A DNA stretch of 64,000 nucleotides from Gemmatimonadaceae bacterium (GTDB taxonomy: Bacteria > Gemmatimonadota > Gemmatimonadetes > Gemmatimonadales > Gemmatimonadaceae): contig JADLCY010000002.1 in NCBI GenBank assembly GCA_020846935.1, forward strand, positions 428,955-492,954, read 5' to 3'. The notes below the pieces were generated by a model. It searched no databases. It worked only from the letters and a program-made list of their open reading frames with translations, and was not told where the DNA came from. Below, piece by piece: positions 26,730 to 35,427 of the stretch (the first letter of the stretch is position 1; each line of letters opens with the position of its first letter). The position numbers and the translations under genes are program-made.

Positions 26730-29342
26730 TCAGTCGTTGCGTAGCGAAACCATCGGGTCCACGCCGCTTGCCCGGCGCGCTGGCAGGTAGCTCGCCGCGA
26801 CCCCGATGAGCACCATCACCGCCGCCATCGTGGCGAACACCAGGGGATCGACGGCGCTGATCCCGTAGAGCAGGGCCTGCATCAGGTGTGTTGAGGACGC
26901 CGCCGCGCCGAGGCCGATGGCGACGCCGACGAGTACGACCCGCACGCCCTGCGACACGACCTGACGTCGCACGGCCTTCGCGGTGGCGCCGAGCGCCATG
27001 CGAACGCCGATTTCCCGCGTGCGCTCGGCCACCACGTATGACAGCACGCCGTAAAGTCCGATCGCGCCGAGCAGCAGAGCCAGCGCCGACACCACGCCCA
27101 GCGTGAGCATCGTGAAGGAGAGCTCGATCATCGAACGGCGAGCGAGATAGTCCAGGGTGTATTCCCGGTAGACGGGTGCCTCCGGCGCCACGGAGTGCAC
27201 GATGGCACGCACCTCCTCACGAAGCGCCTCGGCGCGCGACGACTTCACCACGTACGCCGGCGAGGACATGGACCAACTGGAATCGGACGATCCGATCAGG
27301 CCGAAATAGACGTTCACGTCACCGGCACCGCGCCAGTCTTCCTGCTTCACATCGTCGACGACCCCCACGACCGTGAACCATGACTGCCTTCGGTCAAACT
27401 CCGGCCTCAGGCGTTGACCGATGGCGTCGCGACCAGGCCAGAGCTTCAGGGCCGCTGACCGGCTGACCACGACGTTGCTGTGTGGAACCTGGAGCTCATC
27501 GCGCGTGAACACACGACCCTGCAGCAACTCGACGCCGACGGCCGTGAAGTAGTCGCCTCCGCTGAAGTTGGCCTTGATCAGCGGGCCCTCCACCTCGGCG
27601 CCGTCTCGCTCGATCTGGACACGGGCGCTCGGCGTCGACTCGTCGAGTGGCAGGTTGTTCACGGCGCCGACGGCGCTCACACCCGGCAGGGCTCGCAGGC
27701 GGTCCATCACGTTCGAGTGCAGTTCGCCCCAGCGGCGCGCAGGTCCATCGTTGAGCGCCGGCTGGTCCGGCGCAAACTGGAAGGTGTACAGGTTCGCCGT
27801 CTGGTAGCCCGGATCCACACGTCGCAGCCGGTCAAAGCTCTGCATCAGAAGCGCCGAGCCGATGAGCAGGACGAGCGCGAGGGCGGTCTGGCCGATGACG
27901 AGCAGGTCGCGGCCCCAGCGACGACCGCCGGTCGCCCCGCGACCACCGTCGCGCAATCGTCGCAGGTCCGGCGCGGAAGCGCGCAACGCGGGTACGAGGC
28001 CACAGGTCAACGCGACGAGCATCGCCACGCCGAGCGTGGTGATGATCGCCCACGCATCGATGCCCGTCACAGCGAGCCGCGGGATGCCTTCGGGCGCCGC
28101 ATGCAGGAAAAGCGGGAGCGACACGCGGCTGATGACGATGGCCAGGACTCCACCAGCCATGGCCACGAGCGCCGATTCGGCCAGTTGAAGTCTGACGAGC
28201 CTCGAACGCGTGGCGCCAATCGCCCGTCGCAGCGCCATGTCGCGCGCGCGCCCCTCGGCACGCACGAGGAAGAGGTTCGCCACGTTCGCACAGGCGATCA
28301 GCAGCACGACAGACACGGAACCCAGGAGCAGCCAGAGCGAGGTGCGCACGGCAGGTCCGACCATGCGGTCGAGAACCGGCTCCACGAAGGCTCGATGGTT
28401 CTGTACGATGCGGCCAAACGCCGGGGTGCCGCCAAAGCGCTCCGGGACTTCGCGGGCGATGCGCGTCAGTTCATTGGCGAGCTGGCCGGGTGTGACGCCG
28501 GCTTTGAGCCGCGCAAACACCGGCCGGTCGAACCGGCCGAGCCGGATGTCCTCGGAACGCACTTCGCCCGAGATCCACAGCATCGTGTTGTCGGACGGGA
28601 ACCGGAAGTCCGGGGGCATGATCCCGATGACCTGCTTCATGCTGTCCGAGACAAAGAACGACTTGCCGATGACCGACGAATCGCGTCCGAACCAGCTGCT
28701 CCAGAGCTGATCGCTGATCAATACGGCCGCATCGCCGTCTTCCGGAACCGGGAGCCGGCCGATCGCGGGCCGCACGCCGAGCGTGGAGTACATGTCGTTG
28801 GACGGCCACGCCATCTCGATGCGCTCCACGCGGTCGCCGGTCCTGAACGTGGAGGAACCCCGCTGGCCCGTGAAGATGCCGTCGATCAGCGCCGATCGCT
28901 CCTTGTACTGCAGGTAGAACTCCGCACCGGGGTCGAACCGCTCCGGCAAGTCCGAGCCCGGCGACACACCGGACACCGAGACGAGGCGGTCGGGTGCCGG
29001 AAACGGCAGCGGTTCGAACAACACGGCCTTCACCACACTGGACATCCCGGTGACGGCGCCCATGGCGAGGGCCAGCGTGCCAACCGTCGTCAGGAGGAAC
29101 ACGGGGTGGCGCCGGAGCGCGCGCCACGCGTGCCGCACATCACGCCCCGCGTCCTGCAGCCACGAGAACCGCTGCGCCTGGTAGAAGCGATCTTCGGCAA
29201 CACCGATGTTGCCGAACGCACGTCGTGCGGCGCGTTCAGCGTCGGGCGGCGACATGCCCCGGCGCCGCAATCGTTCGGCCTCCAGCGCGAGGTGCGAGCG
29301 AATCTCGTCCTCGAAGTCGTCCTGGGATCGGCGTCCGAACAT
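26730..29342 (-). CDS. Duplicated FtsX/MacB-type permease (ADOP family) controlled by PadR
   Basis: An 870-residue membrane protein. The first 80 residues are the cytoplasmic domain typical of this family (DFEDEIRSHLALEAERLRRR, DAERAARRAFGN). Two FtsX modules with large periplasmic MacB_PCD domains follow: IACANVANLFLVRAEGRARD and MALRRAIGATRSRL in the first, VVAERTREIGVRMALGATAK in the second. About eight membrane spans are expected. No ATPase gene is near, which is why these are called orphan permeases; the substrate is unknown. ATG 29342 overlaps the PadR stop codon by one base (TGATG), so translation is coupled. Confidence 0.9.
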   Translation of the reverse strand: MFGRRSQDDFEDEIRSHLALEAERLRRRGMSPPDAERAARRAFGNIGVAEDRFYQAQRFSWLQDAGRDVRHAWRALRRHPVFLLTTVGTLALAMGAVTGMSSVVKAVLFEPLPFPAPDRLVSVSGVSPGSDLPERFDPGAEFYLQYKERSALIDGIFTGQRGSSTFRTGDRVERIEMAWPSNDMYSTLGVRPAIGRLPVPEDGDAAVLISDQLWSSWFGRDSSVIGKSFFVSDSMKQVIGIMPPDFRFPSDNTMLWISGEVRSEDIRLGRFDRPVFARLKAGVTPGQLANELTRIAREVPERFGGTPAFGRIVQNHRAFVEPVLDRMVGPAVRTSLWLLLGSVSVVLLIACANVANLFLVRAEGRARDMALRRAIGATRSRLVRLQLAESALVAMAGGVLAIVISRVSLPLFLHAAPEGIPRLAVTGIDAWAIITTLGVAMLVALTCGLVPALRASAPDLRRLRDGGRGATGGRRWGRDLLVIGQTALALVLLIGSALLMQSFDRLRRVDPGYQTANLYTFQFAPDQPALNDGPARRWGELHSNVMDRLRALPGVSAVGAVNNLPLDESTPSARVQIERDGAEVEGPLIKANFSGGDYFTAVGVELLQGRVFTRDELQVPHSNVVVSRSAALKLWPGRDAIGQRLRPEFDRRQSWFTVVGVVDDVKQEDWRGAGDVNVYFGLIGSSDSSWSMSSPAYVVKSSRAEALREEVRAIVHSVAPEAPVYREYTLDYLARRSMIELSFTMLTLGVVSALALLLGAIGLYGVLSYVVAERTREIGVRMALGATAKAVRRQVVSQGVRVVLVGVAIGLGAAASSTHLMQALLYGISAVDPLVFATMAAVMVLIGVAASYLPARRASGVDPMVSLRND

Positions 29343-29707
29343 CAGGCCTTCTCCGGCGTGGGGCCCGGTTCCATGACGCGGGCGATGGAGTCGACGAGAC
29401 GGTTCCAGCGAGAGGTCTCGAGCGCAAACCGGCGGCGCCCGCTCGCCGTGAGCGAATAGAAGCGCGCGCGTCGATTGTTCTCCGACGTGCCCCAGTCGCC
29501 CTTGATCCATCCGCGCTGCTCGAGGCGCTGCAGCGCGGGGTACAGCGATCCATGATCGACGATGAGCGTCTCGCCCGATCGCGCGAGGATCGCGATGGTG
29601 ATGCCGTGACCGTGGTGCGGCCCCAGCTCGAGGATCCTGAGGATGAGGAGGTCGAGCGTTCCCTGGAGCAGGGAATCGCGTTCGTTGGCGTCGCTGCGTG
29701 TCGGCAT
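29342..29707 (-). CDS. PadR-family transcriptional regulator
   Basis: A 121-residue winged-helix protein: LLQGTLDLLILRILELGPHH, then ILARSGETLIVDHGSLYPAL and QRLEQRGWIKGDWG. The C-terminal helix would dimerise. PadR proteins of this type normally repress the permease gene that follows, which here overlaps by one base. A strong -35 (TTGACA) and repeated TTCTACC boxes lie just upstream, one of them overlapping the start codon, which suggests autorepression. Confidence 0.93.
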   Translation of the reverse strand: MPTRSDANERDSLLQGTLDLLILRILELGPHHGHGITIAILARSGETLIVDHGSLYPALQRLEQRGWIKGDWGTSENNRRARFYSLTASGRRRFALETSRWNRLVDSIARVMEPGPTPEKA

Positions 29708-29768
29708 TCTACCGGTGTCGTTCTCTAGTAGGCTTTCTACCTGAGAGGATTCACCGTGTTGGGTAGAA
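29707..29768 (-). promoter_or_regulatory. Candidate PadR operator boxes (TTCTACC / GGTAGAA)
   Basis: TTCTACC occurs at 29707-29713 and 29735-29741, and its inverse GGTAGAA at 29762-29768. The outer box touches the -35 element and the inner one overlaps the PadR start codon. PadR as the binder is inferred from position. Confidence 0.5.
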
Positions 29769-29774
29769 TGTCAA
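29746..29774 (-). promoter_or_regulatory. PadR-permease promoter
   Basis: On the minus strand a perfect TTGACA (29769-29774) is followed by a 17-base spacer and AATCCT (29746-29751), a weak -10. The 5' leader would be about 35 bases. Confidence 0.45.
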
Positions 29775-29846
29775 CCAGGCGATGCCGCGGGACTCGAGGA
29801 GTCGAACGCGATCGATGATCCCTGCGGCCCGCGGGTGACGCCGCCG

Positions 29847-30800
29847 CTATCGTCCGCGCCGGGCCACGTCGGCTTCCGCGGCAATGAAGCCGAACGCTGC
29901 CCAGTAGTTGCTCGCCAGCACGCGATCGAGGATCGCATTCCCCTTCGCGCTGTCGCCGTTGGTCAGGTACCAGTTGGCGACGCCGTAGCCCTGCGTCACG
30001 AACTGCAGCTCGTCGGCGCTGGCGGGGTCGAGCAGCGAATCCACGGAGAACTGGCCCTTGTAGAGCAGCAGTCGGCGGTAGTACGCGGTGTTCTCGATGA
30101 TGTCCATGCGCGGCGTGATGCTCGCCAGCAGCGTCTTTGCTTCGCCGTCGCGGCCGAGCTTGCGCAGGGTCATGTACGTCCAGTCGCTCACGGCGACTCG
30201 CGTGTCATCGTTGGTGGCGAGCTTCATGGCTTCCTGCCACGCGGCGAGCGACTTCGCGTAATCGGCCTTGAGGTAATATGCGAGCGCAAGATGATACCAG
30301 ATGTTGCCCTGCTGCGTGCTGGTAGGGATGTTGCGCGCATTGGGCGCGCCGTCGGGTTCGGTCGAGTCGGGCACGCCCTTCACGAGTTCCGCGGCCTTTT
30401 CCAGGTCGCCGATGGCCTTGTCGAACTCACGCACGGTGATGTAGCGATGGCCGCGATGGCGATAGAGCCGCGCGTCGCCGGGGTGGCGCGCGATGCCGTC
30501 GCTGAACGTGCGGATCGCATCCTGGTAGCGCTCCACGTAGGCCAGCCGGCGGCCGTACCAGATGATCGAGTCGGCGTTGTCCGGTGCCCGATCGAACGAG
30601 GCCCTGGCGATCGCGAGGTTGCTGTCGAGGCGCGCCCGGGTATCGCTCGGCATGGTGCGTGGAAAGAGCGGTGCACCGCGCAGTGACGTGGCTTCGGGGG
30701 CCGGCGCGGCGACCGCCGAGGTGTCGGCCTTCTCGGCTGGGGCCGCACAGGCAGCGCACGCGAGGGCGAGCGCGAGAAAGCGAGAGCGGGCAATACGCAT
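29847..30800 (-). CDS. TPR-repeat lipoprotein
   Basis: A 317-residue protein with a lipobox (FLALALACAAC), so probably anchored in a membrane on the periplasmic side. The mature part has tetratricopeptide-like helices: IIWYGRRLAYVERYQDAIRT, LYRHRGHRYITVREFDKAIG, then IWYHLALAYYLKADYAKSLA and YGVANWYLTNGDSAKGNAIL. Such repeats bind partner proteins. No catalytic motif is seen. It lies upstream of the PadR operon on the same strand, separated by the PadR promoter. Confidence 0.85.
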   Translation of the reverse strand: MRIARSRFLALALACAACAAPAEKADTSAVAAPAPEATSLRGAPLFPRTMPSDTRARLDSNLAIARASFDRAPDNADSIIWYGRRLAYVERYQDAIRTFSDGIARHPGDARLYRHRGHRYITVREFDKAIGDLEKAAELVKGVPDSTEPDGAPNARNIPTSTQQGNIWYHLALAYYLKADYAKSLAAWQEAMKLATNDDTRVAVSDWTYMTLRKLGRDGEAKTLLASITPRMDIIENTAYYRRLLLYKGQFSVDSLLDPASADELQFVTQGYGVANWYLTNGDSAKGNAILDRVLASNYWAAFGFIAAEADVARRGR

Positions 30801-30924
30801 GGCGACAACGTTGCAGGAGGGGACGGAGAAAGTGCGTGACGGCGCGACGTGGGGTAAGGTCCGCAGCCCTTCACGACGTGAGGCCGTCGGCCGCGGCGAT
30901 TCGGGCGCGGACCCGGGGCGCGGG

Positions 30925-32724
30925 CTACCGGCGCCCGGTCAGTCGTTCGAGCCGGGCACGGTAGGACGCGCGCTCGGCGGGCGAGGTCGTCGCGAGGTCC
31001 GACAGTTCGAGCGAGTCTCGCCGCCAGGCGAAGAGCTCCTCACCACCGCCGAAGTTGCGGATGTAGTGTCGTTCGTCGTCGATCAGGGTGGTGAGGTCGC
31101 CCCGCGCGGTGGGGAAGCTCGCGTCCACGTTAGGCGCGCGGCTGACGTGCGCCAGCACCGGGCTCAGGCGCGTGGTGTCTCCCTCCCAGGCGGCGCGCAG
31201 CGACGTGCCGGGGACGACCGAACCGGGCAGCGCGGCCAGGTCGGCGATCGTGGCGGCGAGGTCCCGCAGCGAGATGGGCCATGGGACGCGAACGCCGGCC
31301 GGCACGCGCGCCGGGTATCGCACGACGAGCGGCACGTGCAGCACGTTGCGGTAGAGATTGTTCGCGTGCCCCGACAGGCCGTGCTCGTTGAACAGCTCAC
31401 CGTGGTCCGACGTCACGATCACCACGGTGTTGTCGAGCACGCCGCGTGCACCGAGCTCCGTGAAGAGGCGATCGAGGTTGGCGTCGATCCAGGAGATCGC
31501 GGTGTGATAGCGCCCGGCCCTGGGCGACTCGATGCGCGGGAACCCGGGCGGCGCGTAGTACCCGAGGTGGGCATCGAAGTAGTTGAGCATCGCAAAGAAC
31601 GGGCGGTCGCCATGCGCGCGCTGCCAGTCGAGGAAGGCCCCGGTCACACTTCCGGCGCGCCGTTCGTCTCCGTGGTGCTTGGGGTCGATCGAGAGATCGA
31701 GCGTGCGAACAGCCTTGAACAGATCCGAGAGTTCGTCGGCGTTCATCACGCGACGCACCGCCGCGGTCTGTGTATACGACGTGCTGTGGATGAGCTGCGG
31801 CCAGCTCACCAGGTAGTCCTCGAAGTGCGTGAACCCTCGCGCCAGTCCCGAGTCGAACGCCGTGTAGTCGTGATTCGCGACGATGGCGGCCGTGTGATAC
31901 CCGCGGGCGCGAAAGGCCTCGGTGATCACTGGTGTCTTGCCGTCGAGTGGCACGGTCCAGTCAGCCGTCAGCTCGAACGGCCAGCGACCGGTGAGGTAGC
32001 TGGCGTGCGAGGGCAGCGTCCACGGTGCCGGCGCGTAGGCCTGATCAAAGGTGACGCCGCCGGTCGCCAGCGCGGACAGGTGAGGCGAGGTGGGGTACGG
32101 AAACCCGTAGAGCGAAAGGCTCGCCGCGCGCACGGTGTCGAGGATGATCAGCAGAACGTTCGGCGCTCCCGCCGGCGCGGCGGGGAGCGCTGCCGTCACG
32201 CGGCGTTCCCCCGCTCGCCGTGCCAGCGGCTGAAGCACCGCGATCGCCCCGATCAGGGCCAGGTTGGTCAGCACCACCCACGGAGTCACGCGCCGCCACC
32301 AGGGCGCGTAGCGCTGCACCATGCGCCACACCTGAACGGCGACACCGAAGGCAAGGATCAGGGCCGCCAGCCGCCCGACCTCGGGGTACGGAAGCAGCAG
32401 CCCAAACACGCCAAGCAACGCGACCCAGCCGGCGGCGACTTCGACCCGCGCGATCCGCGGTGCGAGCATCGCCACCACGAGTACGGGCACCGACACCGCG
32501 AGGAAGAACAGCGTGTAGGCGATCGGCGACATCCAGATGAACTCGCGGCTGTACCACGTGAAGTGGCCCAGGCCCTGACGTTCCACCGCAAGCTCGATCG
32601 TGTGCAACCAGCCCGTCCATGGCCCCGCGACGAGCGCCGCGGCCAGGAGCCTGGATACGGCGCTGCCGCGCGCGGATCGCGCCGCGCTACCGGATGCAGG
32701 GCCTGTGATGGAAGGGTCCGACAT
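30925..32724 (-). CDS. Membrane-anchored sulfatase-superfamily hydrolase or transferase
   Basis: A 599-residue protein. About five membrane spans occupy the first 190 residues, then an alkaline-phosphatase/sulfatase domain: NVLLIILDTVRAASLSLYGF, the nucleophile region PWTLPSHASYLTGRWPF and VIVTSDHGELFNEHG. The canonical C/S-x-P-x-R sulfatase site is replaced by T-L-P-S-H, as in Thr-nucleophile relatives such as lipoteichoic-acid synthase and phosphoethanolamine transferases. It may therefore transfer a phospho-group at the membrane rather than cleave sulfate. ATG 32724 is preceded by GGA; ATG 32757 is an alternative. Confidence 0.85.
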   Translation of the reverse strand: MSDPSITGPASGSAARSARGSAVSRLLAAALVAGPWTGWLHTIELAVERQGLGHFTWYSREFIWMSPIAYTLFFLAVSVPVLVVAMLAPRIARVEVAAGWVALLGVFGLLLPYPEVGRLAALILAFGVAVQVWRMVQRYAPWWRRVTPWVVLTNLALIGAIAVLQPLARRAGERRVTAALPAAPAGAPNVLLIILDTVRAASLSLYGFPYPTSPHLSALATGGVTFDQAYAPAPWTLPSHASYLTGRWPFELTADWTVPLDGKTPVITEAFRARGYHTAAIVANHDYTAFDSGLARGFTHFEDYLVSWPQLIHSTSYTQTAAVRRVMNADELSDLFKAVRTLDLSIDPKHHGDERRAGSVTGAFLDWQRAHGDRPFFAMLNYFDAHLGYYAPPGFPRIESPRAGRYHTAISWIDANLDRLFTELGARGVLDNTVVIVTSDHGELFNEHGLSGHANNLYRNVLHVPLVVRYPARVPAGVRVPWPISLRDLAATIADLAALPGSVVPGTSLRAAWEGDTTRLSPVLAHVSRAPNVDASFPTARGDLTTLIDDERHYIRNFGGGEELFAWRRDSLELSDLATTSPAERASYRARLERLTGRR

Positions 32725-32805
32725 GCCGATCCAAACTCGACGCTGCGAGCCGCGCATGTCAACCGTTCGCGTGCCGGCCGTCCATCACGCGCCGGTCGCC
32801 CTGAC

Positions 32806-35277
32806 CTACTCGCGCAGCGCCTCCTGAGGATCCACGCGCATCGCCCTGCGTGCGGGAATCACGCATGCAACGGCGGCGACGAGGCCCAGGGAAAGCACCG
32901 CCACCAGCAGGACGCGGGGGTCGCTCGGTGAGACGCCATAGAGTGCTCCCCGCAGCACGCCGGCACCGGCCACCGCTGCACTGACCCCCATCACGAGGCC
33001 GGCCAGCGGCCACGACATCCCCTCGCGCACGATCAGGCCGAGCAGTCCCCTCGGCGACGATCCCACGGCGAGGCGAATGGCCATCTCCCGCCGGCGCTCC
33101 CCGACCGCGTGGGCCACCACGGCGTAGATGCCGCTGGCCGCCAGCACCAGCGCGAAGCCGGCAAACAGCGCGAAGAACTGCGCATCGAACCGACTGCGCG
33201 CCCACGACCCCTGCAGGAGATCCGTCATCGTCCGGACCTCGGTGAGCGGTACATCGGGATCGACGCGATACACGGCCTCGCGGATCGCACCGACCATCGC
33301 CAAGGGGTCGCCCGCGGTGCGCACGAAGTACGTGCGCCAGCCGTAGGTGAACTGCCGATACGGCGTGTAGAAGCTCGCCGCGTTCGCTGCGCGATCGAGC
33401 GGTTGATACGCGACATCGCCCACGATGCCCACGATCTCCGCGCTGGAGTCGGGGCGGTCGTACGTGCTCCCGCCGCCGAACCAGACGCGCTGACCAAGGG
33501 CGTCGCCGCCGGGCCAGAAGGTGCGCGCGGCCGTCTCGCTGATGATCGCGACATGCGCCTGCCCTGCACGGTCGCGGTCGGTGAACGCTCGTCCGCGGAT
33601 CAGCGGAATGCCCAGCGTCGTGAAGTGATCGGGGCCGACGTAGTGCCGCAGTACCGGCGGCTCGCGTCCCGGCGGCGGCGCGGGCTGGCCAACGATGCGA
33701 AGCGTGCTGCTGGCGCTGCCGCTGAGCGGCGCCCCACCGTCCACGCTCGCCGAACGTACGCCGGGAACGCTGGCGATCGCGGCGAGCATACGCTCCACGA
33801 ACGCCGGCCCGGCGTTGACTGGGACGCTGGCCTCGGACGGGCGCAGTGTGAAGGTGAGCACGCGCTCGGCCCGTACCCCGATCGGCGCCTCACGCATGCG
33901 ATCGAAGCTCTCGACCATGAGCGCACCGACCACGAGCAGCGTCGCGGCCAGCGCCGCCTCCAGGGCGATGATGAGCCCCTGCGCGCTGACGCGCCGGAGC
34001 GAGAGTCCGGCCGCTTGCGCGGCGCGCGCCCCTTCCTTGAGGTGGCGCGCCAGGTCGCCGCGCACCACCGCGAGCGCTGGGGCCCACGACACGAGAGCGA
34101 GTGTCGCCGCCGACACCGCCAGCCAGGCCACGAACGTGCGCCACCCGAAGGCCGGATCGGCGAAGGTCGCGACACTCCCGTAGAAGTTGCGCGGCCCCCA
34201 TCGGTTGAGCGGGACGTGCAGCCCACGACCCCACCACGCGAGGAGCAACCCGGCGAGGCACCCCATCGAGGTGATCGTTGCCCCATCGCCGACATACCGT
34301 CGGTAGAGTGCGGCGGTCGTTCCGCCGAGGGTTGCCCTCACGGCCGCTTCGCGGCGCTGCGTCACGGCACGGCCCATCAGCAACGTGACCGCGTTGGCAC
34401 AGGCGAGCAGGTGGAGCAACACCACGGATCCCAGCAGCAGCCACGCAGCCCGGTGAACCTCGGGGGCGATGCGTGCCTCAGCGAGGGGTACGGCGGTCGC
34501 CCCGAAGGCCCCTTCTTCGTCGTCGGCGGAGGGAAGAGCGCGCACCACCGCGGGCCCCACGGTCGACAGCTCGGCGCGGACCTGGGCCATCGAACGATCG
34601 GTGGCCAGTCGCGCCAGAACGGTGATGAAGTTCTGGTCGGTCGTGAGGTATTCGGGGTAGCTGAGGAGCGGCGCCATCGTCGACGGCACCCAGAACTCCG
34701 CGACATCGGAGAGTCCGCGGAATCCGGGAGGCATCACGCCGATGATCGTGAGGGCTTGTCGATTGACCGCGAGGGTCTTTCCAACCACGGCGGCGTCCCC
34801 GCCAAAGCGTCGCTGCCAGAGATCGTGACTGACGACCACCAGCGGGTGCGCTCCCGACGCGCGGTCTTCATCGGCGGCGAAGGTGCGGCCCATGAACGCC
34901 GCGGCGCCAAGGACCGGGAAGAACTCGGGGGATACGATCTCGCCCGTCAGCGGTTCGGTGAGGTCCGTACCGGTGAGATTGCCCGTCACGGGCGTTACGC
35001 TGGCGAGGTGTTCCACGCTCCGGAGGTCCTGTCGCAGACGCTGGATGCGTGGCCACGACCAGCGCTGGGTGCGCAGCGGCTCGTTGGGTGCTTGCGTCGT
35101 ACCAAGCATCACGACGACACGCTCGGCACCGCGGAACGGCGGCTGCCGCCACAGCGCCGCGTCGGCGATGCCCAGCGTGATCGTGAGCGCACCGACCCCA
35201 ACGGCGAGCGTGGCGATGGCGGTGAACACGACGCTCCGCGAGCGTCGCAGCGACCGGAGCAGGTGCGAGGGTGTCAC
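32806..35277 (-). CDS. Duplicated FtsX/MacB-type permease (second copy)
   Basis: An 823-residue relative of the PadR-linked permease, starting at GTG 35277. It lacks the N-terminal cytoplasmic domain and begins directly with the first membrane span (LLRSLRRSRSVVFTAIATLA). Two FtsX modules are visible: LLACANAVTLLMGRAVTQRR, EAAVRATLGGTTAALYRR, and at the end VGERRREMAIRLAVGSSPRG with IPARRAMRVDPQEALRE. There is no ATPase or PadR gene beside it. It diverges from glnS. The substrate is unknown; relatives are thought to work with separately encoded MacB-like ATPases. Confidence 0.88.
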   Translation of the reverse strand: MTPSHLLRSLRRSRSVVFTAIATLAVGVGALTITLGIADAALWRQPPFRGAERVVVMLGTTQAPNEPLRTQRWSWPRIQRLRQDLRSVEHLASVTPVTGNLTGTDLTEPLTGEIVSPEFFPVLGAAAFMGRTFAADEDRASGAHPLVVVSHDLWQRRFGGDAAVVGKTLAVNRQALTIIGVMPPGFRGLSDVAEFWVPSTMAPLLSYPEYLTTDQNFITVLARLATDRSMAQVRAELSTVGPAVVRALPSADDEEGAFGATAVPLAEARIAPEVHRAAWLLLGSVVLLHLLACANAVTLLMGRAVTQRREAAVRATLGGTTAALYRRYVGDGATITSMGCLAGLLLAWWGRGLHVPLNRWGPRNFYGSVATFADPAFGWRTFVAWLAVSAATLALVSWAPALAVVRGDLARHLKEGARAAQAAGLSLRRVSAQGLIIALEAALAATLLVVGALMVESFDRMREAPIGVRAERVLTFTLRPSEASVPVNAGPAFVERMLAAIASVPGVRSASVDGGAPLSGSASSTLRIVGQPAPPPGREPPVLRHYVGPDHFTTLGIPLIRGRAFTDRDRAGQAHVAIISETAARTFWPGGDALGQRVWFGGGSTYDRPDSSAEIVGIVGDVAYQPLDRAANAASFYTPYRQFTYGWRTYFVRTAGDPLAMVGAIREAVYRVDPDVPLTEVRTMTDLLQGSWARSRFDAQFFALFAGFALVLAASGIYAVVAHAVGERRREMAIRLAVGSSPRGLLGLIVREGMSWPLAGLVMGVSAAVAGAGVLRGALYGVSPSDPRVLLVAVLSLGLVAAVACVIPARRAMRVDPQEALRE

Positions 35278-35427
35278 GAGACGAACGGGAGATGGTGAGG
35301 CGGCCTCGCGCGGTCGCGTGACCCAGCGAGCCCAGCGCGTCGCGGTGCGCCGGTGCCTCGTTGGATGCCCGTTGGGTCGCTCGTGCTTAATGGGTAGATT
35401 TCCCGCCCCTCATCCGGTGGCACCCGC

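Noticed and set aside
27480..29459. Long plus-strand open frame (about 660 codons) opposite the PadR-linked permease gene
   Set aside because: It is antisense to a clear permease gene, has no domain and is rich in Arg, His and Gln, as expected for a GC-rich shadow frame.
30562..32931. Plus-strand open frame of about 790 codons
   Set aside because: It lies antisense to the TPR lipoprotein and sulfatase-like genes and shows no domain; a shadow frame.
33109..35298. Plus-strand open frame of about 730 codons
   Set aside because: Antisense to the second permease; Arg/His/Glu-rich composition without domains.
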